Shown here one piece after another: positions 48,036 through 56,330 of a stretch of DNA of 64,000 nt. Source of the stretch: Enoplosus armatus. Its lineage: Eukaryota > Chordata > Actinopteri > Centrarchiformes > Enoplosidae. The stretch spans positions 12,170,873 to 12,234,872 of the forward strand of contig NC_092203.1 in the NCBI RefSeq assembly GCF_043641665.1, given 5' to 3'. Position 1 is the stretch's first letter. Each line of letters starts with the position of its first letter. The notes beneath the pieces are model-generated. The model was given only the letters and a program-made list of their open reading frames with translations. It was not told where the DNA came from and searched no databases. Position numbers and translations under genes: made by a program.

Positions 48036-50572
48036 CAATTAAGGTGGAAAGCAGCTTAGAAAAGAAAGACGGGGATATCGGAGGAGGGAGACGGAGCGAC
48101 TGAAGGGTGGTGTGAGCGAGAGAGGAGGAGATGGAGAGAGAGAGAGAGAGAGATAAAGGCAGGACAGACGGAGAGGTCGTTAACGAGGATTGCATCGCCG
48201 TAGCGACGCGGCTAATTGGCTTCCACTTCGTCTTCCTCCCCTGTCGCTTTTCTCCTCCTCTCTCTTTTTCTTCTTCTCCCGCTCTCATTTTTTCCCTCTC
48301 GTGTCTGATGTAGTATTAATGGCTCCTCCTGGGTACAAGGCCACCGGGAACTGACGCACACACACACATTTCATTGGGTTGTTTAACATTCCAGCAGCAA
48401 CTGGCTTTAAAGCAACATGTGGCCTTGTCCACTGCTGTGTTTGTGTGTGTGTCAAGCTTCCTTTGCCCTTGACACACACACACACACATTGACAGACATT
48501 GTGAATCAATAACAGCTCCATTGATGTCGAGGCTGTCTTCGGCTGCAACAGCAGAATATATAAAAGAGAAGCCGTCTCTCCGTCTTTTCTTCCTTTCTCT
48601 CTGACGTTTATGGAAGCCCGATTTCAAATTTCACCTTAATTGAATGTTCAATCTATAATCAAACACAACTGCAATGCTTCTATAAAACTCATTCCCTCTC
48701 CTCTTTGAGACATCCGCATTGGAGAATATTTAGCTATTCAAGTCAATTCAAGCCAATTTTTTATACAGCCCGAAATCCTGCGAAAAAAACACCCTTTAAT
48801 GGAGGGGAAATGCTGGCTAGCTTGGTCACTGGCAGGAGTCTCTGGGGCTCCATCCTCTCAAAGGTCCGCACTGTCAAGACGACTTGCAGTTGATGACAAA
48901 TCTCGTGTCAGAATTCCAAATTTAAATTGCGCGAAAGCACATCACAGATTGATTGACTGAGGTGAACTGATTTCAGTTCAGAACGTTTCTGTCATAAATC
49001 CTTGGTCCTTTTTTACATCCTTTTCCAGCCCTGTATATTCACTGGGAGACGTAACTAAGATGTGAGACTAGGAGTCCAAAGTCTTCTGTAAAAATTCATA
49101 CTCTTGTTTGTTTTTTCTCTCTTTCCTGCAGCCCTAGGAACTGGCTCCTCCTCTCCGACGTCCTGGGTCGACTTCGGATGACGTCTCGGTCTTTCCGGCG
49201 CCTCTTCCCACAGCTCAACGTGCAGTTTGTCCCTGAGGATGAGTTCTATCGACAGGCGTCCCTGTCGCAGCTCCTAACGGGTCCTGATGAGCAGGAGCTG
49301 GCTTCCTTCAGGCCGGACGTCAAGGACCCTTTGGAGCTGGTAGAGGCCACCCCCGAGTTGGCCGGCATGCTTGGCTCTTCCCTGGAGTTTGTGGACACTC
49401 GCTGGGACTCGCTGGAAGCTTCACCACCTCCAACGCCACCCCCACTACCATCACCAAGACCACCACAACGTATTCCACAATCATCACCACCACAGCGACA
49501 GGGGGCGACAGAAGCTGGTACTAAAGTGGACAATGCGTTACAAAACAGGACTTCAGAATTCGGACAATGCCAAGGAAACTTGGGATGTTCTACTCTGGCA
49601 GCTAAAATTGAAACCAAAATGGATGCTAGCATGTGGGAACCACAAGAGCTAGGAATAGGGGTTTCTATTCCTGCAAAGCCAAACGTGACAATGAATTCTA
49701 TCATGTGGGAACCACAAAGATTACGAAGTAAGAATGCTGGAATTACTAATTCTGCTAATTCTGAATCAAAGATAGACTCTAGCATGTGGGAGCCACAAAA
49801 ACAACAAAGTAAGAATACTTGGATCCCTGATTTTGCTAATCAGGACTCTAAAATGGACTCCAGCATGTGGGAACCACAAAGAACGCAAAGTAAGAATATT
49901 GGGATTGCTAATTCTGTTAAATCGGGCTATAAAATGGACTCTAGCATGTGGGAACAACAACAGCAAGGAAATAAATCCACTAGGAGGGGTCCCGTCAAGT
50001 CCGACACAGCGGTTGTTGCTAGCATGTGGGAACCACAGCGACTACGCAGTAGGGGCGCTGTGAATTCTGACACCAAAGTGGATACCGCCCTGTCCGAACC
50101 ACAGCGAATACGAAATAAGAACACTGCAAATTTAAATGGTTTAGTAGATGCTAACACGTCGAAACGACAAAATCAAGGGAGTAAGATGGGCGGGGTTTCG
50201 AATTCTACAAATCCAGGTTTGGTTGATGGTAGTGTTTGGGAACCACAACGACTGCGAAGTAAGAATGCTGTGATCACCAGCCCTGCAAAGCCGAATGCTA
50301 CGGTGGATGTTAACACGTGGGAACGGCAGGGAATAAAGAGAGTGGGTGGCACCAGCACAGTGCCCAAAAGAGAAGCCAATTCCTGTGACAACCAAGGCCA
50401 AGGAGGTAAGATCATAAAGATGGACGCTGCCTGGCAAAGGAACTTGGGCAATGTCAGAGTCCACATCAGGGACCTGGGCATGAAAGTGGGGGGAGGTACC
50501 ATCCGGAGAGACATAAAGAAAGAGCAAGGGAAGGCCTCTGGGAAGGGCGCCAGGGTTAAAACGAGGTCATGA
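25005..50572 (+). CDS. bcor: BCL6 corepressor (BCOR), eleven-exon coding region
   Basis: BCOR is a nuclear corepressor that bridges BCL6 to the PRC1.1 Polycomb complex through PCGF1. Exons: 25005-28760, 32542-32905, 34746-35168, 35685-35912, 38760-39118, 41540-41698, 43427-43593, 43744-43889, 46640-46717, 47120-47303 and 49132-50572. Every junction is GT-AG and the phases agree (0,1,1,1,0,0,2,1,1,2), totalling 7305 bases or 2434 residues from the VDAS acceptor. Human BCOR is about 1750, so this protein is far longer. Recognisable parts in order: LAALSIDR N-terminal block, [20 protein letters not shown] (BCL6 contact), [12 protein letters not shown] (AF9-contact-like), [48 protein letters not shown], ankyrin repeats, and PUFD. 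Extra length comes from a Cys-rich repeat in exon one and a repeat tail after PUFD. N-terminal exon(s) are uncertain. BCORL1 fits less well, because the N-terminal blocks match BCOR. Confidence 0.93.
27930..28410 (+). repeat. Cys/NPR-rich imperfect protein repeat inside bcor
   Basis: The encoded segment has spaced cysteines and an approximately 20-residue period: [54 protein letters not shown], then [11 protein letters not shown]. The core resembles C-x-x-x-NPR-x-x-x-C. It looks like tandem duplication followed by drift. Function unknown; a metal- or redox-sensitive segment is only a guess. Confidence 0.7.
28761..32541 (+). other. bcor intron 1 after large exon
   Basis: A 3.8-kb intron, donor GTAAGA and acceptor TTTCTCAG. 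It includes pyrimidine-rich stretches (29570-30000), an inverted pair of ATTTCCCAT/ATGGGAAAT motifs (30180-30190 and 30327-30338), and a complex island around 30955-31280 (CATGGGCCATTAATTTTTAA) that looks like conserved non-coding DNA. An open frame of 118 codons at 30497-30853 has no recognisable homology. Confidence 0.6.
32542..32905 (+). CDS. bcor: bcor exon with Glu/Gly low-complexity
   Basis: It starts [17 protein letters not shown], the same as vertebrate BCOR immediately after the large exon, and contains [11 protein letters not shown], matching the ERCEYS motif. Between them the conserved sequence is largely replaced by Glu and Gly runs encoded by (GAA)n/(GGA)n. The exon leaves in phase 1 at GAG|GTAAGA. 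A (CA)n tract of about 120 bp begins 33 bases later. Confidence 0.88.
32596..32640 (+). repeat. Coding (GAA)n microsatellite
   Basis: GAAGAAGAAG repeats encode a run of about 12 glutamates in the bcor exon; more (GGA)n follows to about 32870. Polymorphic length is expected. Confidence 0.85.
32938..33061 (+). repeat. (CA)n / (CACG) microsatellite
   Basis: A (CA)n tract with regular CACG interruptions just inside the intron after the bcor Glu-rich exon. Open frames on both strands (Cys/Val or His/Thr repeats) are artefacts. Confidence 0.9.
33545..33612 (-). repeat. Dispersed 'ccatctttatatacagtc' repeat fragment
   Basis: AGACTGTATATAAAGATGG occurs here, partly duplicated at about a 40-bp step, and in reverse complement at about 44375-44395 (CCATCTTTATATACAGTC). 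The two belong to one fish interspersed family. Confidence 0.55.
34034..34075 (+). promoter_or_regulatory. Pair of RFX X-box-like sites
   Basis: GTTGCCATGACGAT at 34034 and GTTGCCATGGCGTG at 34062 each contain the GTTGCCATG half of an RFX X-box, 28 bp apart, in a CpG-containing patch within a bcor intron. Motif evidence only. Confidence 0.3.
34746..35168 (+). CDS. bcor: bcor exon 3 of the recognised set
   Basis: A 423-bp exon (acceptor CATGTAG, donor AGCG|GTAAGA) in phase 1 throughout, encoding a charged, poorly conserved segment: Glu/Lys-rich ([11 protein letters not shown]), then a Ser/Ile/Arg portion and a short Arg/Glu repeat ([12 protein letters not shown]). Position and phase continuity support it; similarity to mammalian BCOR here is weak. 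It lies where mammals encode the RKRKVS/KRRRVS nuclear-localisation-like region. Confidence 0.8.
35555..35630 (+). pseudogene. LINE reverse transcriptase relic (FADD box)
   Basis: The reading [16 protein letters not shown] is a degraded copy of the (Y/F)ADDTQLY catalytic box of L2/CR1/Rex-type reverse transcriptases. It sits in the intron, ending about 55 bp before the acceptor of the next bcor exon. No longer stretch of the enzyme is readable around it. Confidence 0.6.
35685..35912 (+). CDS. bcor: bcor exon with [10 protein letters not shown] motif
   Basis: Encodes [20 protein letters not shown], aligning with the LTNLKVCIELTGLHPKK segment of vertebrate BCOR, followed by a less conserved region ending RRDDPR. 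Acceptor GTTACAG and donor AGAG|GTAAAG, phase 1 in and out. The conserved motif makes this assignment strong. Confidence 0.92.
35913..38759 (+). other. bcor intron
   Basis: A 2.8-kb intron with (TCC)n at 36581-36610, (CA)n at 36754-36776 and 37548-37574, and a dispersed percomorph repeat at 38521-38690. Complex unique islands lie near 36635-36750. Open frames (up to 153 codons) have microsatellite composition and no homology. Confidence 0.6.
38521..38690 (+). repeat. Percomorph dispersed repeat, internally deleted copy
   Basis: GGATGGATTGTGATGAAATG through GATCCTCTGACTT is joined directly to CTGATGTTAGCATTTAGCTC and GTTGCTAAGATGG. Longer relatives of opposite orientation are at 44391-44640 and 60465-60770, so this copy lacks the middle of the element. 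It is a non-coding interspersed family frequent in percomorph fish. Confidence 0.6.
38760..39118 (+). CDS. bcor: bcor exon with GKRPCKTKH motif
   Basis: Acceptor TTTTTTCAG and donor AAG|GTGAGC, entering in phase 1 and leaving in phase 0. The exon ends with [16 protein letters not shown], equivalent to SEKPSGKRLCKTKH in vertebrate BCOR and BCORL1. The N-terminal portion is Ser/Pro-rich and divergent. The basic GKR-CKTKH block is the diagnostic element. Confidence 0.92.
39202..40024 (+). repeat. 30/44-bp minisatellite with AGGTCA in each unit
   Basis: Tandem copies of a 30-bp unit (CAAGACCAAGAGTCCAGG then TCAAGATACCCA) mix with 44-bp units carrying an extra ATCAAGAGTACAAG-type insert. I count 23 copies of AGGTCA. 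The array begins 84 bp after a bcor splice donor. The + strand has no stop triplet in any frame within the array; the - strand does. Confidence 0.93.
40910..41442 (+). repeat. (TCC)n polypyrimidine tract
   Basis: About 530 bp of TCC-based repeats with CAT and TTC interruptions (CTCCTCCATCTCCTCC). The complementary strand is nearly all purine. Open frames here (Ser-, Leu- or Pro-rich; Glu/Gly on the minus strand) are artefacts. Confidence 0.92.
41540..41698 (+). CDS. bcor: bcor exon: start of ankyrin region
   Basis: Encodes a Ser/Pro/Arg-rich lead and [27 protein letters not shown], which is essentially identical to the pre-ankyrin segment of BCOR/BCORL1 across vertebrates. Phase 0 at both ends (acceptor CACACACAG, donor GAG|GTAACG). 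Unusually, the acceptor AG terminates a (CA)8 run rather than a pyrimidine tract, although TTTCTCTCTGTCTCC lies just upstream. Confidence 0.96.
41699..43426 (+). other. bcor intron
   Basis: A 1.7-kb intron with a C12 run at 42132-42143, an inverted (TG)n/(CA)n pair at 42666-42745 separated by 17 bases, and a further (CA)n at 42893-42911. No exon recognised. Confidence 0.65.
42666..42745. repeat. Inverted (TG)n-(CA)n pair
   Basis: (TG)17 at 42666-42699 is followed after a short spacer by (CA)n at 42717-42745, an almost perfect dinucleotide hairpin upstream of the bcor ankyrin exons. Confidence 0.9.
43427..43593 (+). CDS. bcor: bcor ankyrin exon 1
   Basis: Encodes [40 protein letters not shown] and [16 protein letters not shown], the first and second ankyrin repeats, nearly identical to BCOR of other vertebrates ([20 protein letters not shown]). 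Enters in phase 0, leaves in phase 2 at CAG|GTACGA. Confidence 0.97.
43744..43889 (+). CDS. bcor: bcor ankyrin exon 2
   Basis: Encodes [31 protein letters not shown] and [13 protein letters not shown], the last ankyrin repeat. The 150-bp intron before it is very short. Phase 2 in, phase 1 out (GAG G|GTAAGA). A (TG)n tract starts 22 bases after the donor. Confidence 0.97.
44337..44350 (+). promoter_or_regulatory. CTCF-like core motif
   Basis: CCACCAGGGGGCGA matches the CTCF core (CCACNAGGGGGCG) in the + orientation. It sits within a dispersed fish repeat that continues to CCATCTTTATATACAGTC, so it is probably repeat-borne. Confidence 0.4.
44391..44640 (-). repeat. Percomorph dispersed repeat copy 2
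   Basis: GCATGCTAAC, ATGCTGATGTTAGC, GTTCACCATCTTAGTTTAGC, then TCTGCAGGTATTTGGTCA and CCAAAGTATTGGACACAT. It aligns with 60465-60700 in the same orientation and, inverted, with part of 38521-38690. Confidence 0.7.
44769..46240 (+). repeat. 1.5-kb (TG)n array punctuated by CGTTTCTG
   Basis: The tract consists of (TG)n blocks of variable length regularly interrupted by GCGTTTCTG, TTTCTGTGTTTCTG or TTTCTGTATATG. It is a compound microsatellite/minisatellite. The open frames of about 250-530 codons over it on both strands (Cys-Val or His-Thr repeats) are not genes. Confidence 0.95.
46640..46717 (+). CDS. bcor: bcor exon between ankyrin and PUFD
   Basis: A 78-bp exon encoding [26 protein letters not shown], matching DYLNDLQGR...TWDFYGSSVCE of human BCOR. 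Acceptor TTTGCAG and donor TGCG|GTTAGT (a less common +3 T), phase 1 in and out. Confidence 0.95.
46718..47119 (+). other. bcor intron with GGACTAAAGGAACTA repeat
   Basis: A 402-bp intron. From about 46910 it holds degenerate copies of GGACTAAAGGAACTACNGCTAAAC, a motif that resumes after the next exon. Confidence 0.7.
47120..47303 (+). CDS. bcor: bcor exon: acidic linker and start of PUFD
   Basis: Encodes [19 protein letters not shown], a long Glu/Asp run, then [24 protein letters not shown], which opens the PUFD domain that binds PCGF1. It aligns with [23 protein letters not shown] of human BCOR. Phase 1 in, phase 2 out (CAGGG|GTGAGT). Confidence 0.96.
47304..49131 (+). other. bcor last intron
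   Basis: A 1.8-kb intron. The left part (47340-47840) continues the degenerate GGACTAAAGGAACTAGGGCT repeat. (CA)n at 47888-47912 and 48006-48032 follow, a complex island at 48170-48260, a (GT)n/(CA)n inverted pair at 48438-48489, and a retroelement-tail-like stretch at 48737-48795. Confidence 0.65.
49132..50572 (+). CDS. bcor: bcor terminal exon: PUFD end plus long repeat tail
   Basis: The exon completes [67 protein letters not shown], all matching human BCOR up to its natural end near LLGSSVEWL. Instead of stopping within about a dozen residues, the frame runs on for roughly 385 more: a Pro-rich bridge ([17 protein letters not shown]), about ten imperfect MWEPQ repeats, and a basic end ([18 protein letters not shown]). 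TGA is at 50570-50572. Open frame, clean phase and a poly(A) signal 470 bp on all support a genuine coding tail. Confidence 0.93.
49608..50336 (+). repeat. About ten imperfect 'MDSSMWEPQ' coding repeats
   Basis: Units of about 22-27 residues begin [81 protein letters not shown] and VDVNTWERQ. Most are followed by RLRSKN-like and NS/AKP-like spacers. Unit order, point changes and partial decay show old tandem expansion within the coding frame. Confidence 0.88.
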
Positions 50573-51049
50573 CAACACAACGTAACCAGGGAAATGAGAA
50601 GTTACAAATCCTGTTGACTTTTAAAAAGACTTTGGGAATCATACCGAGCTGCTGCCAGACTGAGAATGATTCTTCACTACAAGAGGAGTCAGCATTACAT
50701 TACAGTATTCCATAAAGAAAAGTAACGATTTTACACAAAATTGAAACATACCTGTAAATATTGTAAATGAGTAAACATCATATTTGGACATTGACAGGAC
50801 AGTACATCCTCTGTGGAGAGACTGTAACAGTATTGTGTGTGCTATATGTATACTGTAAATATGCGTTTTTTTTATTTATGAGTACAGATATCACTGTTGT
50901 TCAATTTGGTCTTTGTAAATGCAGTCTGGTGTAAATACGATGCAGTTGTGTCACGTCGATTGTTGGTTGGGAGGTTGTTTGTTACCTGTGTGATTTTGTA
51001 TTCAGCATCCTGTTGGCTTTTGTCACCAAACTATTTATTGTCCAATAAA
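50573..51049 (+). terminator. bcor 3' UTR and poly(A) signal
   Basis: Short A/T-rich 3' UTR after TGA. AATAAA at 51044-51049 (TCCAATAAATATAAAG) is the first canonical signal. The TGTAAATA-type motifs at about 50754 and 50854 resemble Pumilio sites but were not examined further. Confidence 0.55.
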
Positions 51050-51428
51050 TATAAAGACTAAGAATACGTTGAATACGTGAATTAAAGTTCAATACACAGA
51101 TTAGCAGTGTGTAGGAGGACTTGTTCATTGCTTTCTGCTGACACTCAGTAAGTTTGTGGATGATTATTTCTCTGGTTTTTATGTTTAGTTTTGTGATCAT
51201 TCATGTATCTGCTGATGTAGATGGAAGCTCATTAGGTCCAAAATTAACTACAGAAAATTATTTTCAGAAAAAAATTTAACTTTTAAAACCGTGGATTTTA
51301 TCCTAAATATTGTTATACTTAATCTAATTTTATTCCTTTTCTGTGAGACAACAAATACAAATAAATGAGTAATTTTCATTTATCAGAAAATCAGCAGCCA
51401 AAATTAAGAATTATTTTTAAGTCTCAAG

Positions 51429-52995
51429 TAAAAAAAGGCCCAGAAATATTTGGACAGTGACACAGTCTTCATGATTTGGGCTCTGCATGCCACCACATTG
51501 GATTTGAAATGAAACAACTAAGATGCAATTGAAGTGCAGACTCTCAGGTTTAATTCAAGGGGTTGAACAAAAATATCCTATGAAACATTTAGGAATTGTG
51601 ACCATTTTTATACAAAGTCTCCTCATTTCAGGGGCTCAAAAGTAATGGACAAACTAACATTACCGTAAGTAAAATGTTCATTTTTAATACTTTGTTGAGA
51701 ATCCTTTGCAGGCAATGACTGCCTGAAGTCTGGAACCCATGGACATCACCAAACGCTGGGTTTCCTCTTTTGTGATGCTTTGTCAGTTTTGTCTTGAGCA
51801 AGTGAAATGCATGCTCGATCGGGTTGAGATCTGGTGATTGACTCGGCCATTGCAGAATATTCCACTTCTTTGCCTTAAAAAACTCCTGGGTTGCTTTCGC
51901 AGTATGTTTTGGGTCATTGTCCATCTGTACTGTGAAGCGCCGTCCAATCAACTTTGCTGCATTTGGCTGAATCTGAGCAGGAAGTATATCCCTATACACT
52001 TCAGAATTCATCCGGCTGCTTCTGTCTTCTGTCACATCATCAATAAACACTAGTGACCCAGTGCCATTGGAAGCCATGCATGCCCATGCCATCACACTGC
52101 CTCCACCATGTTTTACAGAAGATGTGGTGTGCTTTGGATCATGAGCTGTTCCAATTCTTCTCCATACTTCCTTCTTCCCATCATTCTGGTACAGGTTGAT
52201 CTTAGTCTCATCTGTCCAAAGAATGCTGTTCCAGAACTGGGCTGGCTTCTTCAGATGTTTTTTGGCAGAGTCTAATCTGGCCTTTCTATTTTTGAAGCTG
52301 ATTAATGGTTTGCACCTTGTGGTGAACCCTCTGTATTTACTCTCATTAAGTCTTCTCTTTATGGTAGACTTAGATACTGATACACCTTCTTCCTGGAGAG
52401 TGTTCTTCACTTGGGTGGATGTTGTGAAGGGGTTTTTCTTCACCATGGAAAGGATCCTGCGATCATCCACCACCATTGTCTTTTTGAGTTCCCAAGCTCA
52501 CCAGTGTGCTCTTTTTTTCTCAGAATGTACCAAACTGTTGATTTGGCCACTCCTAACATTTCTGCTATCTCTCTGATGGATTTCTTCTTTTCTTTCAGCC
52601 TAAGGATGGTCTGTTTCACTTCCATTGAGAGCTCCTTTGACTGCATGTTGTGGGTTCACAGCAACAGCTTCCAAATGCAAATGCCACACCTGGAATCAAC
52701 TCTAGACCTTTTAACTGCTTAATTGATGACAGGTTAACGAGGGACGAGCCCATGCAGCCTTCTGAGTCAATTGTCCAATTACTTTTGGTCCCTTGAAAAA
52801 GAGGCGGCTACATATTAAAGAGCTGTAAACCCTAAACCCTTCCTCCAATTTGGATGTGAATACTCTCAAATTACAGCTGAGAATCTGCACTTTAAGCCCA
52901 TATTGATTATATAACTGTATCCTGAATATGTTTTCGCAAACAGCTAAAATATCAAAATTTGTGTCACTGTCCAAATATTTCTGGGCCTAACTGTA
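51429..52995 (-). mobile_element. Tc1-like DNA transposon, defective
   Basis: A 1.56-kb element bounded by inverted repeats. GGCCCAGAAATATTTGGACA at 51437 is matched perfectly in reverse complement ending at 52987, over 27 bp in total. The right end continues to a CAGT-type tip at 52993 and a TA at 52994-52995. At the left end a TA (51429-51430) is followed by AAAAAA where CAGTTA is expected, so that tip is mutated. The transposase is on the minus strand and frameshifted. Confidence 0.92.
51628..52646 (-). pseudogene. Tc1-like transposase, frameshifted
   Basis: Cut-and-paste DDE transposase. The N-terminal helix-turn-helix (SIREIAEMLGVAKSTVWYIL) is in one frame at 52440-52646. The catalytic part is in another at 51628-52476 (WTDETK first Asp; DNDPKH second; NPIEH Glu), with exactly 34 residues between the second Asp and the Glu, giving the DD34E signature. 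A frame change lies near 52476-52490. After LLKTKLTK the family's usual C-terminus is continued in a different frame, implying a second frameshift near 51780. Inactive as it stands. Confidence 0.9.
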
Positions 52996-53061
52996 CTGTA
53001 TACTGTATATATATATACATATATATATACACACACAAACACACATATATATGTATGTGTA

Positions 53062-53102
<41 letters not shown>

Positions 53103-53670
53103 GTATTTATATATATATGAAGGGAGAGAGCGAGTACCAGTAAGTGATGTGTTTATGTGCAGTTGTTTAAGTGTGTAATTGGATGTTCATTTGCAATTTA
53201 TTCAGAGCCCAACAGTGTGTGTGTGTGTGTGTTAAACAGCCTCTAATTAAAGGCGGCGCAGCGAAACGCAGCAACATTTCATTTCTGCTGGACAGGAAAT
53301 TAAATTCCACTGATTGAACCACCGGCCACCTGCCTGTCTCTCACTCTGTCTGTCTGCCTGTCTGTCTGTCTTTGTCTGTCCGTCTCTGTCTCTCTGTCTG
53401 TCTGCCTGTCTGTCTGTCTGTCTCTCTGTCTGCCTGTCTCTCTCTGTCTCTGTCTGTCTGTGTTGTTGTTGAGTTGAAGTGTGACATGTTTTCTGTCTTA
53501 TCTCATCATGAGCTCATCACACTGAATGTGTCCTCAAGGTTTAACAAACATACCGAAGGTACAAGTACCTTCAATTTGTATAGTATAGTACTTGACTAAA
53601 TATACTCAGTTACTTTTCAACACTTGTCAAATATACTGAAATGTCTGTCTGGATGTCTGCAAAGGATGCT
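52996..53670. other. Intergenic: AT/TG microsatellites and complex island
   Basis: (TA)n/(TG)n at about 53003-53120, (GT)n at 53216-53231, and (TCTG)n at 53346-53462. Between them, 53155-53330 is complex unique sequence with TCTAATTAAAGG and AAATTAAATTCC homeodomain-type cores and resembles conserved non-coding DNA. No gene. Confidence 0.5.
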
Positions 53671-53673
53671 GGG

Positions 53674-53675
<2 letters not shown>

Positions 53676-53712
<37 letters not shown>

Positions 53713-53891
53713 AGTCACTCACTTCTCAAAAACTGGGACAAACTATTTTCTCTAATATGAAACAGAGAGAGTCCATTCATGCATGCTGGATGTTTCCTCT
53801 CTCTCTCTCTCTGTCAGCCTCGCTCGGCCCTGTCGATCGCCCACACCCTTTCATCCTGATGTGTGTGTGTTCATGTAGACGCCGGATGAGT

Positions 53892-53925
<34 letters not shown>
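53676..53925. repeat. (TG)n and inverted (CA)n pair
   Basis: (TG)n at 53676-53708 and (CA)n at 53897-53924 flank about 190 bp of mixed sequence. Same architecture as several other CA/TG pairs in the window. Confidence 0.85.
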
Positions 53926-53928
<3 letters not shown>

Positions 53929-54224
53929 GGATAAAAGGCTGAAGGCGAGCGAACGGGAAAAGAGACACAAACACACCTTTTTCTTTCTGTGTTTTTACTC
54001 ACTGAGAATACTAATACTCCTCTGAGATTTTCAAAATAAAACACAAAAAAGAAAACAGACAAATCACAATATTTCAAAACTACAGTTTCTTAAATCCCAG
54101 ACGCCTTCAAACGCCTTGTTTCATCGTTAATCAATCGTCCAAATGTGTCCTGAGACTCAGAAAACCAGCAGATTTAAGAAGCTGGAAGCAGGAAACCTTT
54201 GGGTTAAAAAATGACGAAAACAAC

Positions 54225-54435
54225 TAGTTAATTATTGGTTGATAATACGTTGGTTAGTTATGTTGGTGAGTTGGTTGGTTTGTGATGAAATGGCTGGTTA
54301 GCTGGCTGACTGGTGACACATTGGTTAGTTAGTCATGAATATGCTGGTTGGTGTTAAATTGGTTGGTTGGCTAGTTTCTGATAAAGTGGTTGGTGGGTCG
54401 GTGATGGTTGGTTAGTTGATTGGAAGGTTGATTCT
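54225..54435 (+). repeat. Degenerate (TTGG)n tract
   Basis: GGTTGGTTAGTTGATTGG-like words dominate about 210 bp, with interspersed GTGATGAAAT. A decayed tetranucleotide array, non-coding. Confidence 0.6.
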
Positions 54436-54751
54436 TATAACTCCGTTCCTCGTGATAAGTTGTGATTTAGTTGGTGTCGTTTGGTTCATCTCAATGAACC
54501 TCGCTGTATGTGTGTGTGTGTGTTCTTGCTTTTCAAACACGCGCCTTTATTGTGGAACTCCATGGCAACGAGAGGAGCTTAATTAGAGAGAAAAAATCTC
54601 CTTTAAGATGGAGAAAGACAGTACGAGCGAGCGAGGTAGAGATGAATACAGAGGGAGGTGAGCGAGAGGTAGAACGACAGAAAAGGTGTAGTGGAGAGAG
54701 AGAGAGGGCTAATGAAATATGAATGAGTCCACAGGAGGTTCAACCAGCTGA

Positions 54752-54789
<38 letters not shown>

Positions 54790-54954
54790 AGGTTAAGTCG
54801 TGACAAACAGCAGGAGCGTGAATCACAGTCGGTGTAAATGTGTGTGTCTTTTACGCCTCGTACACACCGGCTGCCTCCTCGTGTCAACATCACTGACGTC
54901 GGTTTCCTCGACACTCGGAGACGAAACTCGCTGCTTCAAACAAACTGCTGCTGC

Positions 54955-55262
54955 TCAGAGTCTCTGGATATTTCTGGTGATGCGGCACACAGTTTGTATC
55001 ACAGCTCAGAAACCAAAACATGATGTGAAAGCAGGCGGCTGCTCCCTTATCTGACCTTGTGTTAGCTGTTCTTAGCTCACCAATGCTATGCTAACATACA
55101 TGTAACATAACATGCAAAAAAAACAGTTAACATGTCAAACGTTATGAAGGGTCTTTGTTGCTAAGCACAAAGAAGTAGCTACAAAGAGTTAGCATATCCT
55201 ACGTTATGCTAGCTGTTTGTAGCTCACTGGTGTTATGTTAAGTCTGAAAGAAGTAGCTACAA
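54955..55262 (+). repeat. Duplicated 300-bp module, copy A
   Basis: Begins AGTCTCTGGATATTTCTGGTG, continues CAGCTCAGAAACCAAA, TTAACATGT, GAAGGGTCTTT, and AGTTAGCATATCCTACGTTA to AGTAGCTAC. It aligns with 56540-56850 over most of its length, in the same orientation. Confidence 0.75.
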
Positions 55263-55865
55263 GCAGATAGGTTATCCAATGTTACGGTAGCTTTTTGTAC
55301 AATCCTTTCTTTAAGGATGGCTATAAACAGCCAGCATATTCATTATAATTCTTGCTCTTGCAGTAGCTTATCAATGCTATGCTAAACTATCTACAGCATA
55401 TCTGATGTAAACTTAAATAAAACAGCATCTAGTTCAGTCAAACCTGTGCACTTTTATTCTGTTTTTTGAACAGATGAAGAAATATAAAACAAGTTAGCTT
55501 GTTTTTATGCTAACTGCTGTTAGCGTTGGAGCTATAAGCAACCACTCTATCCTGTCTCTGTCAAGTAAACCGGACTGAATACAGGATTGATCGTTGGCAA
55601 TCTTGTTAGCTTAAATAGCCAGCTTTGGAGTTGTTGGACTTAGGCTAACATTTCCCACTTGCCTCCAGTCTTTGTGCTAAGCTAGGCTAATCACGTCTTG
55701 GGCCTATATCTGTACTGAAGACAAAACTGACATCCATCTTCTTACTCTGGGAAAACAAGATGATTTCCAAACATGATGGACTGTTCCTTTAAGTGGTGAT
55801 TAACAAAGTGTCCAGTGGCGTTTGGTTTCTCCACCATCACCACCCTCAGTAGGAAACACAAATAC

Positions 55866-55983
55866 ACACACACACACACACACACATACAAACACACACA
55901 CTTTCATTCACTGCAGTCAAAGCAGCCGCTCGCTTCTCTGGCTTTTTGTCTTACACTGTGTGTGTGTGTGTGTGTGTGTGTTT
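55866..55983. repeat. (CA)n and inverted (TG)n pair
   Basis: (CA)n at 55866-55887 and (TG)n at 55957-55981 around about 70 bp of unique sequence. Confidence 0.85.
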
Positions 55984-56069
55984 CCATAAGTGTGTGTGTG
56001 TATAATAAGTGTGTAACTGTGATTGTGTGCCTGTATAAAAGCCTTGTGTGTGTGTATGTGTGCCTAGCG

Positions 56070-56289
56070 CTGATGCCTAAGACGACGGATTGAATTGCTA
56101 ATGCGCCGCAGGGAGTGTGTGTGTGTGTGTGTGTGTGTGTGGGTCGTCTGGAGAGCGAGGCTGTTTAGCGAGCGAGACGAGCAGCGCTGCCGATGAATAT
56201 TTAAACAGAGAGAGGGAGAACAGCCATCATTTATTGATGTTGGTGAAGGGAAAGATGAATAGCCCGTCTGTGTACACAGCGCTGGAGAT

Positions 56290-56325
<36 letters not shown>

Positions 56326-56330
56326 GAAAC
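56070..56330. other. Complex island between TG tracts
   Basis: Unique sequence (GATTGAATTGCTAATGCGCC; GATGAATATTTAAACAG; CATCATTTATTGATG) interrupted by (TG)n at 56115-56140 and followed by (TG)n at 56291-56322. Homeodomain-like cores and lack of coding frames suggest non-coding regulatory DNA, unproven. Confidence 0.3.
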
